Below, piece after piece: positions 16,957 through 25,229 of a DNA stretch of 64,000 nucleotides. The notes under the pieces were generated by a model. It ran no database searches, was not told the DNA's origin, and worked only from the letters and a program-made list of their open reading frames with translations. The position numbers and the translations under genes were made by a program. The stretch is taken from NCBI GenBank assembly GCA_002393555.1, contig DGSP01000025.1:60663-124662 (forward strand). Reading direction: 5' to 3'. Source of the DNA: Prevotellaceae bacterium UBA4359. GTDB lineage: Bacteria; Bacteroidota; Bacteroidia; Bacteroidales; Bacteroidaceae. The first letter of the stretch is position 1. Every line of letters starts with the position of its first letter.

Positions 16957-18114
16957 TCACAAAAAGTCTTTGATTTTTTCCACAATATAGTTGAGTTCAA
17001 CCTCTTTCACGTAGGGGCCGCTGGGTAGGCACAAACCACAGGAGAAGAGACGTTCGCTCACCCCGTTCACATAGGCCGGAGCATCCTTATATACAGGCTG
17101 CAAGTGCATCGGCTTCCACAGCGGGCGCGTCTCAATGCCCAGACCGCTCAGTTTCTCAATCAGTGGCAGCAGTCCGCCATCGACCGTATGCTTCCCGTCC
17201 TCAAAACGGATGGTGGAAAGCCAGTAGTTGGGTTCCATCTCTCCGCTGGGGGCCGTGTGTACCACAATTTCGGGACAGTCCGAAAATCTTTTCACATACT
17301 CCTCATGCACCCACTGGTGATGTCGGATATGTTCCTCAGCCACCGTCATCTGCCCACGGCCGATGCCTGCACAGATGTTGGACATACGGTAGTTGAAGCC
17401 TATCTTCTCGTGCTGATAGTAGGGGAACGGCTCACGGGCTTGCGTGGCATAGAACATGACGCGCTTCTTCGTCTCCTCGTCGGGACAAATCAGCGCACCG
17501 CCGCCACTCGTGGTAATCATCTTGTTGCCGTTGAACGACATCACGCCATAGTCGCCAAAAGTGCCGCACACCTGACCACGATAGCGCGAGCCAAAGCCCT
17601 CGGCAGCATCTTCCAGCACGGGAATTTCGTAGCGTCTGGCCACCTCCATGATGTCGTCAATCCGGGCCGGCATGCCATACAGATACACCGGGATGATAGC
17701 CTTTGGCTTCTTGCCTGTCTTGGCCATACGGTCCTTGATAGCCTCCTCCAGCAGTTGAGGGTCCATGTTGTAAGTATCTGGCTCACTATCTACAAACACA
17801 GGTGTCGCTCCCTGATAGACCACAGGATTGGCACTGGCCGCAAAGGTGAACGACTGGCAGATGACCTCATCACCTTTCCCCACACCCAACATGATGAGTC
17901 CCAAATGGATGGCTGCAGTTCCTGCACTCAGTGCAACGACTTTCTTCTGCAAGGGTTCTGCCCCTTCGCGCCGATTGGCAAAGGTTGCCAAATCCTCCTC
18001 AAACGCATTCACATTCGGCCCCAGAGGCACCACCCAATTGGTGTCGAAGGCCTCCTGTATGTACTGTTGCTCCTTGCCACTCATGTGGGCAAGACACAAA
18101 TAGATTCTATCCAT
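16957..18114 (-). CDS. DegT/DnrJ/EryC1-family PLP aminotransferase
   Basis: The 385-aa protein is of standard length for sugar aminotransferases. It shows ALSAGTAAIHLGLIMLGVG, the PLP-aspartate region VLEDAAEGFGSRYRG, and SFNGNKMITTSGGG with the PLP lysine near residue 196. It should add an amino group from glutamate to a 4-keto (or 3-keto) nucleotide sugar, as PglE does for UDP-bacillosamine. The nearby CapD/PglF-like dehydratase, GNAT acetyltransferase and PglC-like transferase fit that pathway. A terminator and repeat array separate it from the main operon, so it may have its own promoter, although only a poor -7 match is present upstream. Confidence 0.9.
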   Translation of the reverse strand: MDRIYLCLAHMSGKEQQYIQEAFDTNWVVPLGPNVNAFEEDLATFANRREGAEPLQKKVVALSAGTAAIHLGLIMLGVGKGDEVICQSFTFAASANPVVYQGATPVFVDSEPDTYNMDPQLLEEAIKDRMAKTGKKPKAIIPVYLYGMPARIDDIMEVARRYEIPVLEDAAEGFGSRYRGQVCGTFGDYGVMSFNGNKMITTSGGGALICPDEETKKRVMFYATQAREPFPYYQHEKIGFNYRMSNICAGIGRGQMTVAEEHIRHHQWVHEEYVKRFSDCPEIVVHTAPSGEMEPNYWLSTIRFEDGKHTVDGGLLPLIEKLSGLGIETRPLWKPMHLQPVYKDAPAYVNGVSERLFSCGLCLPSGPYVKEVELNYIVEKIKDFL

Positions 18115-18161
18115 AAATAAATGAACAAATATTTGATGTTTTTCAATTTCTCACATTACGT

Positions 18162-18230
18162 AGCCGAGGGGTACGGTCGGTCGTAGTCGAGGGGTACGGC
18201 ATGGCGCAGCCGAGGGGTACGCCCCAGTAG
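18162..18230. repeat. 23-bp tandem array, three units
   Basis: AGYCGAGGGGTACG begins at 18162, 18185 and 18208, exactly 23 bases apart, with variable 9-base tails. It lies between the aminotransferase start and the end of the main polysaccharide operon. The period, and a shared GTACGGCAT block, recall the other 23-bp arrays of the window. Confidence 0.8.
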
Positions 18231-18235
18231 GCGAC

Positions 18236-18260
18236 AATAAAAAGACGTATAAATACGTCT
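18236..18260 (-). terminator. Intrinsic terminator closing the polysaccharide operon
   Basis: On the minus strand AGACGTAT and ATACGTCT form an 8-bp hairpin with a 2-base centre, followed by TTTTTATTG. It starts six bases after the stop of the GT4 gene at 18266. Confidence 0.75.
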
Positions 18261-18265
18261 GCAAG

Positions 18266-19384
18266 TCATTTCTTCGATAAAAGTGTCTTGTAATAGTCTT
18301 TCAGGCATTGCCGCACAAAGCCTTGTTCAAAACGGTCTGCCACCATCTTCCGTGCCTTCTGCGCCATCCGTTGACACTCATCGGGATGGGCAATCATCCA
18401 TTCCATCGCTTCATACAGGGCAGTCTCATCCTGCGACGGAACAATCAGACCATTCTCTTGATTGACAATAATTTCGCGCGACCCATTGATGTCGGTCACA
18501 ATGCTGGGCAAGTCCATCGCCCCTGCCTCAATGACGACATTGGGGAATCCTTCGCGATAACTGGGAAAGACCAGCACATCGCTCCGTTCGTAGAAGGGGC
18601 GCACGTCCGTCTGACTGCCCACCGCCTCTATGGCCTCACACTCGGCTATCAACCGCATGGTTTCGGGCATGAGGGGGTCAATCTTTTCTTCATAGGGGCC
18701 TACCAGCAGGAGCCGCGTTTGAGGGTATTGTTCGTTCAACCGCACAAACGCAGCAACTAACTCATTGATGCCCTTCTCACGCACCAGGCGGCCCACAAAG
18801 ATGAAGGTGACTGTCTCATGCGGCTCGGCTGGGGCAGTCCGCTTCCAATACTGCAAATCGATGCCTTTCACATTGCCATAGCCCAATACTTTCAAAGGCT
18901 TTCGGGTGATGCACCGCTGCAGGTCTTGCTTCACTCCTTCGCCTTCGGGTATCACGTGGGTGGCACAGGCACAGGTGAGTTTGTCAGTCCATATCAGAAT
19001 CTGTCGAATCAGACCCGTGGAAGTGGGCCACACCAACCCCGTGAAGGTGTGTACCCGCACCGGCACTCCTGCCATCTTGGCTGCCATCATACAGAGCAGT
19101 CCTGCCTTAGGGGTCATCGAATGCACCATGTCGGGCTTCTCCTTCCGCAGTACCCGAATCAGCCGAACAAGGGAGACGAAGTCTTTCAGCGGACTTATGC
19201 GACGCTCCATTGGCACGCCGATGGTTCTCACGCCTTCACGTTCGCCCACTTGCTGCAAATCAGCATCAGGACTGGAGAGTGCCACAACTTCGTAGCCTTC
19301 TTCGGTCAGTTCTCGCAAGAGTCCTCGACAAAAGGCATTCAGCGAAAGACCAATCGTTGCTGCACGAACAATTTTCTTACCCAC
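18266..19384 (-). CDS. GT4 glycosyltransferase (PglA-like position)
   Basis: The 372-aa protein has GT-B fold features: N-terminal VRAATIGLSLNAFCRGLLREL, a nucleotide-sugar half with IFVGRLVREKGINELVAAF, and the donor-binding EX7E motif in SYREGFPNVVIEAG. The start is a GTG at 19384, overlapping the end of the PglC-like gene by 8 bases; no in-frame ATG lies near. Its place directly after the initiating transferase suggests that it adds the second sugar, as PglA does after PglC, but donor and linkage are unknown. It is the last gene before the terminator. Confidence 0.85.
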   Translation of the reverse strand: MGKKIVRAATIGLSLNAFCRGLLRELTEEGYEVVALSSPDADLQQVGEREGVRTIGVPMERRISPLKDFVSLVRLIRVLRKEKPDMVHSMTPKAGLLCMMAAKMAGVPVRVHTFTGLVWPTSTGLIRQILIWTDKLTCACATHVIPEGEGVKQDLQRCITRKPLKVLGYGNVKGIDLQYWKRTAPAEPHETVTFIFVGRLVREKGINELVAAFVRLNEQYPQTRLLLVGPYEEKIDPLMPETMRLIAECEAIEAVGSQTDVRPFYERSDVLVFPSYREGFPNVVIEAGAMDLPSIVTDINGSREIIVNQENGLIVPSQDETALYEAMEWMIAHPDECQRMAQKARKMVADRFEQGFVRQCLKDYYKTLLSKK

Positions 19385-19955
19385 AGACCGTCTCTATAAT
19401 CAGTTTGATGTCACCCCACAAGGAGTGATGATAATAATAGTCAAGATTTATCTTCACCTTATCTGGATAAATCACCTCATCATTATACCTCTGAGGATCA
19501 TCCACTTTTGCCAAAATCTCCTCTTCATTACGATACTTCAACGAAGCAGGTCCCGTAATGCCTGGCCGCAACTTCAGAATCAACCTGTCTTCTCCTTCCA
19601 ACTGGTCGGCATAGCCCGGCACATCTGGTCGAGGCCCCACAAAACTCATGTCGCCAATCAACACATTCCAGAGTTCAGGCAACTCGTCCAGTTTATACTT
19701 CCTCAACTTGGCTCCCAACGGTGTGATGCGGCTCTCACCTGCCACCGACACACTGCTGCCGCCATGCCCCACCGTCATGCTGCGGAATTTGTACATGGTA
19801 AACAACTCCCCATCCTTCCCCACTCTCTTCTGCTTGAAGATGGCTGGTCCTCCCGGCATCTTCAGCCGAATCAACACCCACACCACCAATAACACCGGCC
19901 ACAAGAACCACAAGCCCACGAAGGACACCACTCTGTCAAACAACCACTTCAGCAT
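19377..19955 (-). CDS. PglC-type initiating phosphoglycosyl transferase
   Basis: The 192-aa protein is a small monotopic phosphoglycosyl transferase of the Bac_transf family. It has one N-terminal re-entrant/membrane helix (VVSFVGLWFLWPVLLVVWVLI), then FKQKRVGKDGELFTMYKFRSM, the catalytic Asp-Glu pair in KYKLDELPELWNVL, and GDMSFVGPRPDVPGY. It transfers a sugar-phosphate from a UDP-sugar to undecaprenyl phosphate, starting repeat-unit synthesis at the inner membrane. The length matches PglC rather than the longer WbaP/WcaJ type. It fits a di-N-acetyl-bacillosamine-like first sugar made by the neighbouring dehydratase and aminotransferase. Confidence 0.9.
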   Translation of the reverse strand: MLKWLFDRVVSFVGLWFLWPVLLVVWVLIRLKMPGGPAIFKQKRVGKDGELFTMYKFRSMTVGHGGSSVSVAGESRITPLGAKLRKYKLDELPELWNVLIGDMSFVGPRPDVPGYADQLEGEDRLILKLRPGITGPASLKYRNEEEILAKVDDPQRYNDEVIYPDKVKINLDYYYHHSLWGDIKLIIETVCG

Positions 19956-19961
19956 ATTCTC

Positions 19962-20549
19962 TTACAATTCTTTCAAACTGCCCTTAGGGAAATCCTCTAT
20001 CAGCACGTCTCCATCCTCCAACTCCTCCAATATCAGCACATCACATGCTTTCTGGCTTGCTTTCATCGAACCAATGTTTGCCTTATTGATACTCTCAAAC
20101 ATACGGAACCCCGTCTTCGTTGCCAAATCCATACCGACCTTACAAAGAGTTGTGCACACCCCTTTCCCTTGATGATTCACATCCACCATTTTCCCAAGGA
20201 AACTCTTCCCATTCGCAAAGCATCTTAAAAAAGCATACCCTACAATCTCCCCATCCTCCTCTTGTACATATATTATATAAGACTTCCGCCCCAACAAAGT
20301 CCTCATCGTCTCCTCATCAAACGCATGTGGACGAAACCACTTGAAACTTTCTTCAGGCTGACGAGCAAAGAAATCCGCCAGCCTACTCGCATCATTGATA
20401 TCAGCAATTCCCACATGGCCAGGCAGACCATCTTCTAATTTTCTCCTGTCACCAATTTTCAGTCCACACCATGCAGCATTAAGCATTTCAATTCCTTCCC
20501 AAATCCAAGGAACTTTTGCCTGTATCGTATGTGCCAATTCGTATAACAT
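19962..20549 (-). CDS. GNAT-family N-acetyltransferase
   Basis: The protein is 195 aa from the ATG at 20549, whose A is shared with the upstream TGA (TGATG); the longer frame starts with TTG and is less likely. GNAT features lie at about 90-160: YVQEEDGEIVGYAFLRCF, then FLGKMVDVNHQGKGVCTTLCK, resembling the acetyl-CoA pyrophosphate loop, and FESINKANIGSMKASQKA. In this position it probably acetylates the amino group of the sugar made by the aminotransferase. Classical PglD is instead a left-handed beta-helix enzyme, so this would be a non-homologous replacement, as in WecD- or PseH-type pathways. Substrate is inferred from context. Confidence 0.8.
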   Translation of the reverse strand: MLYELAHTIQAKVPWIWEGIEMLNAAWCGLKIGDRRKLEDGLPGHVGIADINDASRLADFFARQPEESFKWFRPHAFDEETMRTLLGRKSYIIYVQEEDGEIVGYAFLRCFANGKSFLGKMVDVNHQGKGVCTTLCKVGMDLATKTGFRMFESINKANIGSMKASQKACDVLILEELEDGDVLIEDFPKGSLKEL

Positions 20550-21463
20550 CACTCCGAACAATTCAAATCAAAATCTATGATAAAATGGCGTTCGCGCTTT
20601 TCTACAGGAGGCAATTGCATATAATTCTTCCCATAAAGATTTGTGAGATATTTTTCCGCATCACCAGGCACGAACACTTCCATTCCTTCAAACAGAGCGG
20701 TTCGAGCAGGCAAGAACACTTCGGATGGCAATGTCTCTCCTGCATATAATTTACGACCTGTCGGGATTGACAAATAAGTACCAATTTTCGGGCAACAAAC
20801 CAATGTATCAAAAGCATTCACCCAACGACGATGATTAATCATGCTCAAAATTTTTCCCAACACCTTGCGAACCTTAACCATGACTCCTCCCCAACCTCGC
20901 ATACGGGTCAATTGACGTGTCATATCACTCACGGGATATGTTACCTCATAAACCATGTTGGCACTTAGTCGCAGTAGATTCGCCAATATACCCGTCAGTT
21001 TTCTTTGAACAGCGTTTTCACTAACCCCTTCCAATGGGAATATGTCAAGACTCAAGCCCTTCGGGAAATCTGTAAATTCATTACCTGCTTCCACGCATTT
21101 TGTTCCCCTTTTATAAATCTTCATGAACATACACAAAGCATCCCTCTCTTTAGAAGGGAACATATATTCATACCCGTCTCCTAATTTACCTTGTAGCAAC
21201 AACTCCTTCATGCACTCGTAATCTCGTCGAGGCATACATAAATCCAAATCATCATCCCACGGGATAAATCCTTGATGTCGAATTGCGCCAAGACAACTTC
21301 CGCCACACAGCATCAGCGTCAACCCATTCGCCGTACAAAGAGAAGCAACCGACTCATACATCTTCATCAGCATCTTCTTCATCTCTACCGATTCTTCCTC
21401 CGTCAGTTGTCTCAGCCCACTTGCACGAGCATTCTCATTCAACAAATCCTTATATGATTTCAT
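20549..21463 (-). CDS. LicD-family phosphotransferase
   Basis: The 304-aa protein carries the LicD nucleotidyltransferase-fold signature near residues 50-75: MLCGGSCLGAIRHQGFIP followed by WDDDLDL, with the metal-binding aspartates intact. A CMFMKIYKRGTKC segment and GLSLDIFPLEG follow, as is usual. LicD proteins transfer phosphocholine, ribitol phosphate or similar phospho-alditol groups from a CDP-linked donor onto surface glycans. The adjacent SDR and IspD-like cytidylyltransferase genes could make such a donor. The start overlaps the SDR stop by four bases (ATGA). Confidence 0.85.
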   Translation of the reverse strand: MKSYKDLLNENARASGLRQLTEEESVEMKKMLMKMYESVASLCTANGLTLMLCGGSCLGAIRHQGFIPWDDDLDLCMPRRDYECMKELLLQGKLGDGYEYMFPSKERDALCMFMKIYKRGTKCVEAGNEFTDFPKGLSLDIFPLEGVSENAVQRKLTGILANLLRLSANMVYEVTYPVSDMTRQLTRMRGWGGVMVKVRKVLGKILSMINHRRWVNAFDTLVCCPKIGTYLSIPTGRKLYAGETLPSEVFLPARTALFEGMEVFVPGDAEKYLTNLYGKNYMQLPPVEKRERHFIIDFDLNCSE

Positions 21464-22485
21464 TTCCCGTTCTTGTTACATTCTTGAATCGTTGTATTCA
21501 TCTTTTCCTTCATCGTACCCCTTACACTCCAACCCAGCGACTCTAATTTTTCCGTAGAAAACACCGATTTTGTCACAACATTATACCCTTGTTGTTCCGC
21601 ATCAGATGGCAATTCCATCACGACTTTCTTTCCAGCGATGTCAGCCACCATCTCCGCCAATTGGCGAATGCTTATATTCGAAAGAGCATCTGCCACATTA
21701 TACGCCTCTCCATTCTTTCCTTTCAACAATACATAAAGCAGTCCTTTCACACAATCCACAACATAGCACCAACTCCTATATTGAGTACCATTGCTCTTCA
21801 TCACTATATCTTTTCCTTCCAACACATTTCTGATAAATTGTGCATAGACCCGATTATCACTCTCCGTAAAATGAGGACCATACGTATGAGAAGGACGAGC
21901 CACCACGACATCCACGCCATATTCTGCTCCGTATGCTACACAAAGAGTTTCAGCCGCACGCTTTGAGGAAGGATAACATGAACGTGCACTCATAGTATTT
22001 ACATATCCGCTGTAATCTTCTACAAAGACCCTCCCATCACCTTCGCCATAGATTTCCCCTGTTGAGACATACAAAAACCTTCGTAAGCCATGCGTTATTC
22101 CGTAATCCAACAAATTGGCCGTCCCGACCAGATTTGACTTCATCACTTCAACAGGATTCTTTGCAAAAAATGATGGACTGGCATTGCTTGCAGCATGAAT
22201 AACATAATGGAAAGAAACCTCAGACTTCAACGGTTGTGTCACATCATATGTCAGGAGATGAAATCTTGACGAATCAAGATACTCTCGAAACAAACGGCTT
22301 GCCCGTTCCTCATTGCGGCCTGCTGCATACACATGTAAATCCGAGCAAGGGCATAGCATCAAGACCTCCACCAAACAAGAGCCCAACAGCCCTGTCGCTC
22401 CTGTCACCAACACATTGCACCCAGCCATCCTCTCCCAAGGGAGAGCAGACATCGCACATTCTTTCACATTCTCTCTATACGTCAT
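21460..22485 (-). CDS. Extended SDR: NAD-dependent epimerase/dehydratase
   Basis: The 341-aa protein has VLVTGATGLLGS for NAD(P) binding near residue 25, YVIHAASNASP, and the active-site pair in STGEIYGEG and SCYPSSKRAAETL (YxxxK). It resembles dTDP-glucose dehydratase/UDP-sugar epimerase relatives rather than the short SDR (TarJ or Bcs1-like) that reduces ribulose phosphate. It overlaps LicD by four bases and follows the cytidylyltransferase by one base, so the three are translated as a block and probably act on one CDP-activated residue. The exact reaction is not readable. Confidence 0.85.
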   Translation of the reverse strand: MTYRENVKECAMSALPWERMAGCNVLVTGATGLLGSCLVEVLMLCPCSDLHVYAAGRNEERASRLFREYLDSSRFHLLTYDVTQPLKSEVSFHYVIHAASNASPSFFAKNPVEVMKSNLVGTANLLDYGITHGLRRFLYVSTGEIYGEGDGRVFVEDYSGYVNTMSARSCYPSSKRAAETLCVAYGAEYGVDVVVARPSHTYGPHFTESDNRVYAQFIRNVLEGKDIVMKSNGTQYRSWCYVVDCVKGLLYVLLKGKNGEAYNVADALSNISIRQLAEMVADIAGKKVVMELPSDAEQQGYNVVTKSVFSTEKLESLGWSVRGTMKEKMNTTIQECNKNGK

Positions 22486-22486
22486 A

Positions 22487-23203
22487 TTATTTCATCCACC
22501 CTTCCTTTGTGGTATGCATCAAAGCCTTTAAGATTTCAATATCCTCCACCGTCGTTATTTTAATGTTCTTCTCTGAACCAGGCACAATATGCATCTCTCG
22601 GCCACCGACTTCAGCAATTAAAGTACAAGATGCCACACTATCCATAATACCTTTACGTTTCGCCTCTTCATGCACATCCAAGATGTTGCCTAAGCGGAAC
22701 GTCTGTGGTGTCTGGGTACGAATCAGAGTGTCACGAGGGATACTTGTTGTTGAAACAAAACCATCCTCACTTTCCAAGATTGCCTCCCGGCATTGAATTC
22801 CCGTGATTGCATACCCATAAGCCTTACAAATAGCAATATTACTACTAATAATATCTTGACTGAGCAACGGACGCACGGAATCATGTATCAGAACCAAGTC
22901 ATCATCTACACAACCCTCACCTTTCAGCCCATAAATGCCATTGTGGATAGACTCCATTCCGGTATTTCCACCAGGGAAAATCCATTTCAGTTTAGTAATA
23001 CTGAACTGGTTGGCATATGCCTGAAGTACCGTTTCCCACCCTTTCAGACATACCACTGCCATTGCATCAATATCTGGGTGCTTCTGGAAACACTGCATGG
23101 TATGGACAATTATGGGACATCCATCCACATGCAGAAATTGTTTGGGAATATCCTGTCCCATCCGATTCCCGGCACCCCCTGCTATCAATAATGCTATATT
23201 CAT
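22487..23203 (-). CDS. IspD/TarI-like cytidylyltransferase
   Basis: The 238-aa protein begins ALLIAGGAGNRMGQDIPKQF, the CTP-binding loop of the IspD family. VLIHDSVRPLLS and RDTLIRTQTPQTFRLG are also family motifs. Housekeeping IspD makes CDP-methylerythritol; copies in polysaccharide loci usually make CDP-ribitol, CDP-glycerol-like or other CDP-alditols. Context with LicD and an SDR favours the second role. Because IspD and TarI cannot be separated by eye, the substrate is inferred. Confidence 0.85.
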   Translation of the reverse strand: MNIALLIAGGAGNRMGQDIPKQFLHVDGCPIIVHTMQCFQKHPDIDAMAVVCLKGWETVLQAYANQFSITKLKWIFPGGNTGMESIHNGIYGLKGEGCVDDDLVLIHDSVRPLLSQDIISSNIAICKAYGYAITGIQCREAILESEDGFVSTTSIPRDTLIRTQTPQTFRLGNILDVHEEAKRKGIMDSVASCTLIAEVGGREMHIVPGSEKNIKITTVEDIEILKALMHTTKEGWMK

Positions 23204-23218
23204 AACAAAGATATAAAA

Positions 23219-24331
23219 TTATTCGAAATTATTAAATTTATCCAAATACCACCCTTCCAAATCCTTACCTGCGGCTTTAATGTCATACCCCGCATTCCTT
23301 ACTTTCTTTACTGCATCTACATCTCGAGCTACCCCCTGTTTTATCTTTGAAGCCAAGCACTCCGCCCAAGCATTCACATCCAAAGGAAGGAAATCCACAT
23401 TTCCCGTCACATCCACTTCGTGAGGTACTCCCATACTTGCAATCACAGATAGTCCATTCGTCTGAGCTTCTATCAGTGACACTGGTAATCCCTCATTGAT
23501 AGAAGGCATCAGTACCATATCCATTGCCTGCAAATAACTCGGGACATCGCTGACAAGACCTGTCATCACCACAGCCTTACCCAAACCTAATAATGTAATC
23601 CTTTCTTCAATAGCAGGTCTTAATTCGCCATCACCCACAAACAACAACTTTGCACGACAGCCTATATCCTTCATTGCAGCCAACACATCAAGGGCAAAAA
23701 GATGGTTTTTCACAGGATGAAACCGTGACACCATTCCCAACACATATTCACCATCTGACAGTTGTAACTTTTCTCGTACAGTCTGACGTATCAATTCATT
23801 AAACCCATATCTCTCTACATCAACAGCATTGGGGACAAAACGTGTCTTGTTCAAATACTCCTTGCCGTACCAACAAAGCGTAGCCCCCTCGCCACAAGAC
23901 ATGAAATCTGTAGCCACTCTTTTCAGCCACACACCAAGACCCCAACGCACAAAGCCCTCTAAACCATGTCCAGAACTGCTGCTATGTGCATGACATACCC
24001 TCACTGGTACACCACATCTTTGGGCAACCCATAAAGGAATTGCACTCTTACTTGAGGTATGAGAATGAACAATTTTATACTCAGGATGCTCCTTCAAGAA
24101 ATGTTTCACCCCATTAATGTATGGAAAAGGATTGCTGAATCTCAATAAAGGCACCCGATACACACGCCCTCCCATCTCCTCTATTTCATCCTCATACTGA
24201 CAATGCTTCTGCTCAGTCAATAAAAAATCGAACTGCACACGACTACGGTCAATATTCCTGTAGTAGTTCATCAGCATCGCCTCTGCACCACCACGATTCA
24301 TCGAATGGAGTATATGAAGAATACGTATCAT
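23219..24331 (-). CDS. GT4 glycosyltransferase
   Basis: The 370-aa GT-B protein begins ILHILHSMNRGGAEAMLMNY, with the GGAE glycine loop. It continues with VLGMVSRFHPVKNHLFALDV and the EX7E motif in SINEGLPVSLIEAQ. It is of normal length with intact donor-site residues. It follows the beta-propeller gene by seven bases. The cytoplasmic face of the inner membrane is the expected site; donor and acceptor are unknown. Confidence 0.85.
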   Translation of the reverse strand: MIRILHILHSMNRGGAEAMLMNYYRNIDRSRVQFDFLLTEQKHCQYEDEIEEMGGRVYRVPLLRFSNPFPYINGVKHFLKEHPEYKIVHSHTSSKSAIPLWVAQRCGVPVRVCHAHSSSSGHGLEGFVRWGLGVWLKRVATDFMSCGEGATLCWYGKEYLNKTRFVPNAVDVERYGFNELIRQTVREKLQLSDGEYVLGMVSRFHPVKNHLFALDVLAAMKDIGCRAKLLFVGDGELRPAIEERITLLGLGKAVVMTGLVSDVPSYLQAMDMVLMPSINEGLPVSLIEAQTNGLSVIASMGVPHEVDVTGNVDFLPLDVNAWAECLASKIKQGVARDVDAVKKVRNAGYDIKAAGKDLEGWYLDKFNNFE

Positions 24332-24337
24332 TTTTAC

Positions 24338-25225
24338 TTATCGGCGAGTCCTTACACTATTGATTGCTTTTGTCAAAAAAGAAGATAGCCACGCATGCCT
24401 CCGATAGCCATGAATGTCCACGACTACCGTTCCCCTACAGATGTTAAAGGTATGGAATCCTGTTGTATATTGAGGATGTGGCGAAGTCAGGCGTCTGACA
24501 TCTTCAAACAACCATTTTCCATCCGTCACGACCACCTTCTGCAGAATCAACGCTCCCCCATAACACTCATTATTATCTTGTGCAACCCTATAAAGAGTTC
24601 CGTCTACTCTGAAGAAATTTCCTCCCATGCGTGCAGTCCGTCCTTCCACTTCCACGACATCTTTCAGCACATATTGCCCATCTTTCTTAACATATATATC
24701 CAATTGATTCCCATTTGGATTTGGCAACTTAGTGGCAAACATCAATTGCTCTCCTTCATACTCTAAAAGGACGGCATCTGTAAGAGGAGCATTTATGAGT
24801 GTTTCCATCTTCAGCAACTTCTCATCCTCCCTGTCATATTTGTAAAGATTCAGTTCTCCAGACTGACTATTTTCTGGATAGACAAGCACATCTTCCCCCC
24901 TTTTTATAAAAATGGGAAAGCTAAGATGTGTACCTCTATCCAATAGTTGCTTCACATCTTTCAACTCCAGAGTCTTTTTGTCAACAACAAGTTTAGAAAT
25001 CACAGCATACCCTCTGTTGTCTTCAAAGTCTTCTGCCAAAACAATATAATCATCCTCAGTTACATCCAACAAGAAAGGATCCGCAAACCATCTCTTTGTA
25101 TAACGATGCTTCATCCACCGATATTGAATAGGCTTACCATCCAAGATGTCTTGCAGCAGAGTTTCTGTAAACCCGATGTTCCATTGCTGAAGAATAAGCT
25201 TCCTCAGTTGATCTTTAACCCCCAT
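24338..25225 (-). CDS. Beta-propeller protein, GINT1-like (glucosamine inositolphosphorylceramide transferase N-domain type)
   Basis: The 295-aa soluble protein has repeated beta-blade motifs: WFADPFLLDVTEDDYIVLAE, HLSFPIFIKRGEDVLVYPE, DAVLLEYEGEQLMFATK, GGNFFRVDGTLYRVAQD. The ADPF and YPE blocks recall the five-bladed glycoside-hydrolase-43-like propeller fused to plant GINT1 and found alone in many bacterial polysaccharide loci. Known members are annotated by similarity only. Here it is an independent gene between GT2 and GT4 genes. It may be a glycosyltransferase partner, or a glycan-binding or processing protein. Confidence 0.6.
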   Translation of the reverse strand: MGVKDQLRKLILQQWNIGFTETLLQDILDGKPIQYRWMKHRYTKRWFADPFLLDVTEDDYIVLAEDFEDNRGYAVISKLVVDKKTLELKDVKQLLDRGTHLSFPIFIKRGEDVLVYPENSQSGELNLYKYDREDEKLLKMETLINAPLTDAVLLEYEGEQLMFATKLPNPNGNQLDIYVKKDGQYVLKDVVEVEGRTARMGGNFFRVDGTLYRVAQDNNECYGGALILQKVVVTDGKWLFEDVRRLTSPHPQYTTGFHTFNICRGTVVVDIHGYRRHAWLSSFLTKAINSVRTRR

Positions 25226-25229
25226 ACAC

